Positions 60,265-64,000 of a DNA stretch of 64,000 nucleotides are shown piece after piece. This DNA comes from Glaciecola flavus (GTDB taxonomy: Bacteria; Pseudomonadota; Gammaproteobacteria; Enterobacterales; Alteromonadaceae). The position numbers and the translations under genes are program-made. The notes beneath the pieces are model-generated. The model worked only from the letters and a program-made list of their open reading frames with translations, made no database searches and was not told the origin of the DNA. Location: NCBI RefSeq assembly GCF_042646125.1, contig NZ_JBHRSW010000047.1, forward strand, positions 1-64,000. The letters run 5' to 3'. The stretch's first letter is position 1, and each line of letters starts with the position of its first letter.

Positions 60265-62022
60265 TTATTTGCCCGGCAATACTCGACTGGTGAGTGAGGT
60301 AATGAGCATGGGGCCAAACCAACCGCCAACGAAGCCATACAAAACACCGTTAATGATGTTCCAGTCTGAAGCGGTAAATGGCAAAACAGAATACTGAATA
60401 TAAGTGGATACAAAGGCGACAGCTAATCCGGTTACACCGCCCTCAAACAATAGCTCCAAGCGATAGGCCCAAGTCATTTTAGTTATTTTTTGCTTCATAA
60501 ACACGGCTAAAAATGCCGCGCACAGACAAATCAGATAGAACGGTGAAAAACTGACTTTGTATTCGGCAAATTTGGGAAAGCTAGCGGTAGTGGAATAAAC
60601 TTCGTAGTTACCGGGGGTATAGACATGAAAAGTGACTTCTTGCTTTTGGCCATCTTTTGTATTGAGTATACGCCGTTGTTGCACCGTTTTATTGCCTTTA
60701 CGCAGCTGAATATCGACAGTATTGTTCTCTAGGCCATGTGCTATGAACGTAGTTTTAATCGGGGATTCCAGATAATTGAATTCTGTTTCGCTGTTGTAAA
60801 ACTCTATCCACGCTAAATTTTCTTTGTCATTCGCCAGCGATGCAAAGCTGGCGGCGATGCCATATATCGGGAATTCGAAGACATCAGACATGTTACCATC
60901 GTTGAAACTCACCATTTTTGGAGGTTGCAGGGAATTGAACTCACCTATTTCGAGTTGCTGACGAATTTGTTCGCGTAAATTACCTAAATCACCAAGCGAG
61001 TCGGTGTTATCTATTGCGCGTCGTAGTGCTTCTGGAACAATAAATCGAGCAGCTTGATACGTCGTTGGAAATAGTGACTTTTCTAAATTTTTGGCTTGTT
61101 CTTGCAAACGTTCTAATTCGGGTTTTAAGCGGCTATTTTGTGACAAATCAAACTGCATTTCTCCGACAGTGACAAGAGAAGGCGGGCTATGGCGGAGCAA
61201 TTCAAACGATGAACCAACTGTATATATGCTGTGTGCCAGCGGGTGCTCAGCGGCAATACTGGTAATTTCCTTAATTGCTCTTATCACCCGATCGCTTGTG
61301 CCCAAAATAAAAAAGTTGTGGTGTACATCATTGTTTAAGAGTGCTTCTCGCAGAGCGGGGGACAAGACTTTTTGACTTGAGTCACTACTGATATTAAGGG
61401 TTTCCAATTCTACGGCGCCATTTACCATTTCCCGTAGGTCTTCTACTAAGCCTAAGCCATATTTGGAATCGCCGTGCAATACAAACCAGCGATAGTTCTG
61501 GTTTGCGACGGTTTGGCGATCGACATAGTGCCAGAGTTTTTGAATACGAATGCGATCATAACCGTTTGCACGAAAAAACCATGGACTTCGCTCATCGTTC
61601 AATGAGGTCGCTGATGCGAGAGTAGCGATAATGGGCACTTCTACACCGCCTTTGAGCACGGACTTTACGCAACCGCTAGAGACGGGACCAATAATCGCGA
61701 CGACATTGTCTTGATCAACTAATTCTTTGGCTTGTTCATGGCAATATTCGTCGCTCTCCCTTGACTCGGTATCTTTCATGACTAAGTTGATTTCGTAAAT
61801 GCCTTTGTTGGTCACGAGTTTTTGTTGCGTGCTCAGCGCGGTGCGTATCCATAGCTCATGCGCTTCGCCTGCGTCTCGGGAGCCACCCAGTATGGGTGAC
61901 ATTACGCCGATGTTAATCGTGTTGACGGTTTGAGAATAAGCTTTACCGACTAAGAAGAAATAGAAGCAAAAAACCAGAAGGTATCTGCTGATTATTTTTT
62001 TACTGGCAATGTGGTTACTCAC
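60265..62022 (-). CDS. Branched-chain-amino-acid-type substrate-binding protein with C-terminal membrane domain
   Basis: 585 residues. Signal peptide 1-30. Peripla_BP_6-like domain ~35-400: INIGVMSPILGGSRDAGEAH, VAIIGPVSSGCVKSVLKGG, PIIATLASATSLNDERSPWF, FRANGYDRIRIQKLWHYV, FVLHGDSKYGLGLVEDL. A beta-rich segment (~430-490) follows, then three or four membrane helices (FYLICLCAAFLAVF; LELLFEGGVTGLAVAFVSTY; IINGVLYGFVGGWFGPMLI). ABC binding proteins normally have no such C-terminus and no ABC genes adjoin. It may be a sensor that works with the chemotaxis protein downstream. Confidence 0.78.
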   Translation of the reverse strand: MSNHIASKKIISRYLLVFCFYFFLVGKAYSQTVNTINIGVMSPILGGSRDAGEAHELWIRTALSTQQKLVTNKGIYEINLVMKDTESRESDEYCHEQAKELVDQDNVVAIIGPVSSGCVKSVLKGGVEVPIIATLASATSLNDERSPWFFRANGYDRIRIQKLWHYVDRQTVANQNYRWFVLHGDSKYGLGLVEDLREMVNGAVELETLNISSDSSQKVLSPALREALLNNDVHHNFFILGTSDRVIRAIKEITSIAAEHPLAHSIYTVGSSFELLRHSPPSLVTVGEMQFDLSQNSRLKPELERLQEQAKNLEKSLFPTTYQAARFIVPEALRRAIDNTDSLGDLGNLREQIRQQLEIGEFNSLQPPKMVSFNDGNMSDVFEFPIYGIAASFASLANDKENLAWIEFYNSETEFNYLESPIKTTFIAHGLENNTVDIQLRKGNKTVQQRRILNTKDGQKQEVTFHVYTPGNYEVYSTTASFPKFAEYKVSFSPFYLICLCAAFLAVFMKQKITKMTWAYRLELLFEGGVTGLAVAFVSTYIQYSVLPFTASDWNIINGVLYGFVGGWFGPMLITSLTSRVLPGK

Positions 62023-62154
62023 AGTAGCCCCCTATTGATTTGTGTCCTAAATACAACAAAGGCCAACATGCAAGTTAATAAACCTAACATGATACCTGTT
62101 TACTTTCTAGACACTTTTTATTGCACATCAACATGTAGTGGGAACATGGCGACA

Positions 62155-62192
62155 AAAAGTGTCCGCATAGGACACTTTTATGTCCGCGGACA
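62155..62192. promoter_or_regulatory. Tandem GTGTCC/GGACAC palindromes (probable enhancer sites)
   Basis: Site 1: AAAAGTGTCC, GCATA, GGACACTTTT (62155-62179), a perfect 10-bp inverted repeat. Site 2: TGTCCGCGGACA (62181-62192), a perfect 12-bp palindrome also followed by CTTTT. Both present the same half-site, GGACAC. Position ~55-105 bp upstream of the sigma-54 promoter is that of activator (bEBP) binding sites. Confidence 0.7.
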
Positions 62193-62245
62193 CTTTTCGT
62201 GTAGGCATGAAATGAGATTAATTAATAATATCAATGGCTTATGTG

Positions 62246-62261
62246 TGGCATGGTTTTGGCT
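62246..62261 (+). promoter_or_regulatory. Sigma-54 promoter of the efflux operon
   Basis: TGGCATGGTTTTGGCT compares with the consensus TGGCACG-N4-TTGCW: GG and GC at exact spacing, two mismatches. It lies ~89 bp before the adaptor start codon. Confidence 0.65.
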
Positions 62262-62349
62262 TTGTTAGAGTAGTGACTTATCGTAGTGATTTACCGCTCT
62301 CACATAGCAGTATGTAGACATTGAGAATATTTTGCCAAGGCTGATTGAC

Positions 62350-63609
62350 ATGATTAAAGATACCAGTGCACAAGATGTGGAAATACCCAGCCAAGGTATA
62401 TCCAAGCGAAAACTAGGCATCGGCTTTGCCGTTCTGCTTGTCGTCGCGTTTGCGGCGAATGCAATTATTACGCAACCGAAGGCAAATATGTCGGTGGATC
62501 GTTTGACTGTGCAAATAGCCGCGTTGGAACGCGGTGAACTTATCCGTGATGTGAGTGCTAACGGTCGAATAGTGGCTGCAAATGCGCCGCAAGTTTATGC
62601 CCCTGAACAGGGTTTTGTAAATTTGTTAGTTAAAGCAGGCGATCAAGTGCAAAAAGGGCAATCCGTGGCTGTGGTGGACAGTCCAGAACTTGAAAACCAG
62701 CTAAAGCAACAACGTTCCGAGTTAAATCGACTACAAGGTGAACTAGCACGTCAAGAGCTAGATGCCAGACGACAAACCTTGCAATTGACCAAACAAATGG
62801 ACTTAGCCTCAGTCGACTTAGATGCAGCAGAACGAGAGAACCGCCGTGCACAGGCGAGCATTGTGGACAACTTAATTAGTCAGATAGATTTAGAAAAAGC
62901 GGTCGACGACCTTGCGCGTGCAAAACTCAATTTCAAGCACGCTAAACAAGAAGTAGAGTTGGCCAAAGATACCTTGGCTTTCGAATTAGAGAGTGCGAGA
63001 AGTACGGTTTCTACCCAAGCACTAGTGGTAGAAGAGTTAGAGCGAAAAATTAATGAGCTAACGATACTGGCTTCGGTTGATGGCGTGGTTGGGAATTTGC
63101 TGGTACAGCCTCGTGCACTTGTGACCAAAAATGCTGCATTAATGACTTTGGTTGATTTAAGTGCCTATGAGGCTGAACTTGATGTTGCTGAAAGCTACGC
63201 GAACGAGTTGAGTGTAGGGTTGCCTGTCGAGATCAGAATAGGCAACGAACGCATCATAGGGCGCTTAGCGTCCATCTCTCCTGAAGTGACGAATAGAGAA
63301 GTGACTACTCGCGTGCGTTTTGAGCAGGAGGATGTGCCCAATATTCGGCAAAACCAACAAATCACGGGTCGCGTGTTACTTGAAAACAAAGGTAATGTGC
63401 TCAAAGTGCGAAGAGGAAGCTTTATGCAAACGGGTGGACACGTTGCCTACAAAATTGAAGACAATATCGCCAGTCGCGTCGAAATAAGCTTGGGTGCTTC
63501 GAGCATGAGAGAGGTTGAAGTCCTCAGTGGCCTCAACGAAAACGACCAAATCATCATATCCAATTACGAACAATTTGAAGAAGCAGATACTGTTTTGCTC
63601 AGAGACTAA
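62350..63609 (+). CDS. Periplasmic adaptor subunit of an ABC/RND-type efflux system (HlyD/MacA family)
   Basis: 419 residues from the ATG at 62350, chosen because AAGG lies 9 bases before it; the frame is also open to a TTG at 62332 without such a site. A membrane helix (~19-40, GIGFAVLLVVAFAANAIIT) is followed by half of a lipoyl-like domain (VYAPEQGFVNLLVKAGDQVQ, KGQSVAVVDSPELE), a long coiled-coil hairpin (~115-215), the second lipoyl half (TILASVDGVVGNLLVQPRAL) and beta-barrel domains. It links an inner-membrane transporter with an outer-membrane channel. The ABC ATPase gene follows after 35 bp. Confidence 0.92.
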   Translation: MIKDTSAQDVEIPSQGISKRKLGIGFAVLLVVAFAANAIITQPKANMSVDRLTVQIAALERGELIRDVSANGRIVAANAPQVYAPEQGFVNLLVKAGDQVQKGQSVAVVDSPELENQLKQQRSELNRLQGELARQELDARRQTLQLTKQMDLASVDLDAAERENRRAQASIVDNLISQIDLEKAVDDLARAKLNFKHAKQEVELAKDTLAFELESARSTVSTQALVVEELERKINELTILASVDGVVGNLLVQPRALVTKNAALMTLVDLSAYEAELDVAESYANELSVGLPVEIRIGNERIIGRLASISPEVTNREVTTRVRFEQEDVPNIRQNQQITGRVLLENKGNVLKVRRGSFMQTGGHVAYKIEDNIASRVEISLGASSMREVEVLSGLNENDQIIISNYEQFEEADTVLLRD

Positions 63610-63644
63610 TTAAGCCATTTACGAATCAATAAGGACAAGAAGCT

Positions 63645-64000
63645 ATGTTGACGATGAATAACATAAGTAAAGTTTACCAAACAGAAAAAGTACAAACTCA
63701 TGCGTTAAGAGATTTTAACTTGGAGGTCAATGAAGGCGAGTTTATTGCAGTTACCGGTCCATCGGGTTCTGGAAAAACTACATTCTTGAACATTGCCGGT
63801 ATGCTAGAGCCCTTTAGTAGTGGTGAATTTATTCTAGACGGTGTCAATGTTGGCAAGCTCAACGACAATCAACGAGCGGATTTAAGAAATCAAAAAATTG
63901 GTTTTATTTTTCAGGGTTTTAATCTTATTCCAGATCTAAATTTATTCGAAAACGTCGAAGTGCCTTTGCGATATCGCGGAGTGAAGGCATCTGAGCGCAA
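63645..64000 (+). CDS. ABC transporter ATP-binding protein, MacB/LolD type (partial)
   Basis: First 118 codons only; the gene runs off the window. It reads MLTMNNISKVYQTEKVQTHA, then FIAVTGPSGSGKTTFLNIAG (Walker A GPSGSGKT) and IGFIFQGFNLIPDLNLFENV (Q-loop), the subgroup pattern of MacB/LolD ATPases. ATG is preceded by AAGGA. With the adaptor upstream it should form a tripartite ABC efflux pump together with a FtsX-like permease expected beyond 64000. Confidence 0.93.
   Translation, partial: MLTMNNISKVYQTEKVQTHALRDFNLEVNEGEFIAVTGPSGSGKTTFLNIAGMLEPFSSGEFILDGVNVGKLNDNQRADLRNQKIGFIFQGFNLIPDLNLFENVEVPLRYRGVKASER

Larger units (their letters stand above)
62023..62349. other. 327-bp divergent control region
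   Basis: Between the substrate-binding-protein gene (minus) and the efflux adaptor gene (plus). It contains the double palindrome at 62155-62192 and a sigma-54-type promoter at 62246-62261, both detailed separately. No gene is seen. Confidence 0.6.

Overview
The window looks like chromosomal DNA from a marine gammaproteobacterium of the Alteromonadales type. The main support is conserved gene order. The block slmA-coaBC / radC-rpmB-rpmG-mutM ... coaD follows the order known from Escherichia coli and relatives, although dut and waaA are missing. The run glpE-glpG, a FliL-like gene, ubiC-ubiA, ubiK and rep is also typical of this group. A sulfatase, a sulfotransferase, a SemiSWEET and a GlyGly-CTERM protein fit a marine heterotroph. 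This placement rests on family recognition and synteny; no search was run.

Layout. 1-90: end of a 5S rRNA and its terminator. 254-5142: a SWIM zinc-finger protein, a small EF-hand protein and a ToxR/CadC-like membrane regulator. 5165-10549: the SOS mutagenesis operon imuA-imuB-dnaE2 under a LexA box set in a 36-bp palindrome. 10613-14700: a decayed accessory patch with a DUF2339 remnant, an NTF2-like protein, a membrane-bound XRE regulator, a Tn5/IS50-like element (both ends and a 10-bp target duplication still visible) carrying a broken IS3-family element, an orphan antitoxin-like gene and a TonB fragment. 14657-19387: a DUF885 peptidase, DUF1820, and a TetR regulator divergent from an M28 lipoprotein peptidase. 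19431-24108: housekeeping block. 24140-30823: lipopolysaccharide/capsule surface genes (two GT25, Wzi-like, KdkA, GT4, GT9). 30932-39804: glpEG, ubiquinone genes, rep, a GAF-GAF-GGDEF-degenerate-EAL protein and a cytochrome c5. 40157: tRNA-Arg(CCG). 40297-50436: FG-GAP protein, SelO, thioredoxin-like protein, a glycosyltransferase/sulfatase/sulfotransferase group, an AraC regulator and SemiSWEET. 50899-57707: GlyGly-CTERM cyclophilin, the pqiA-pqiA-pqiB-pqiC lipid-transport operon, an MscS channel and a D-lactate dehydrogenase. 57946-64000: M14-like hydrolase, a chemotaxis transducer with an NrtS-like membrane domain next to a membrane-anchored substrate-binding protein, and the start of an ABC efflux operon behind a probable sigma-54 promoter.

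The most unusual signal is a family of four intergenic elements (34459-34592, 50524-50663, 55419-55547, 60125-60252). Each has a conserved core of about 65 nt that can fold into two small hairpins. The core is enclosed by long inverted arms (38-44 bp) that pair with each other within a copy but are unrelated in sequence between copies. The predicted fold is a three-way junction. I do not recognise the family.
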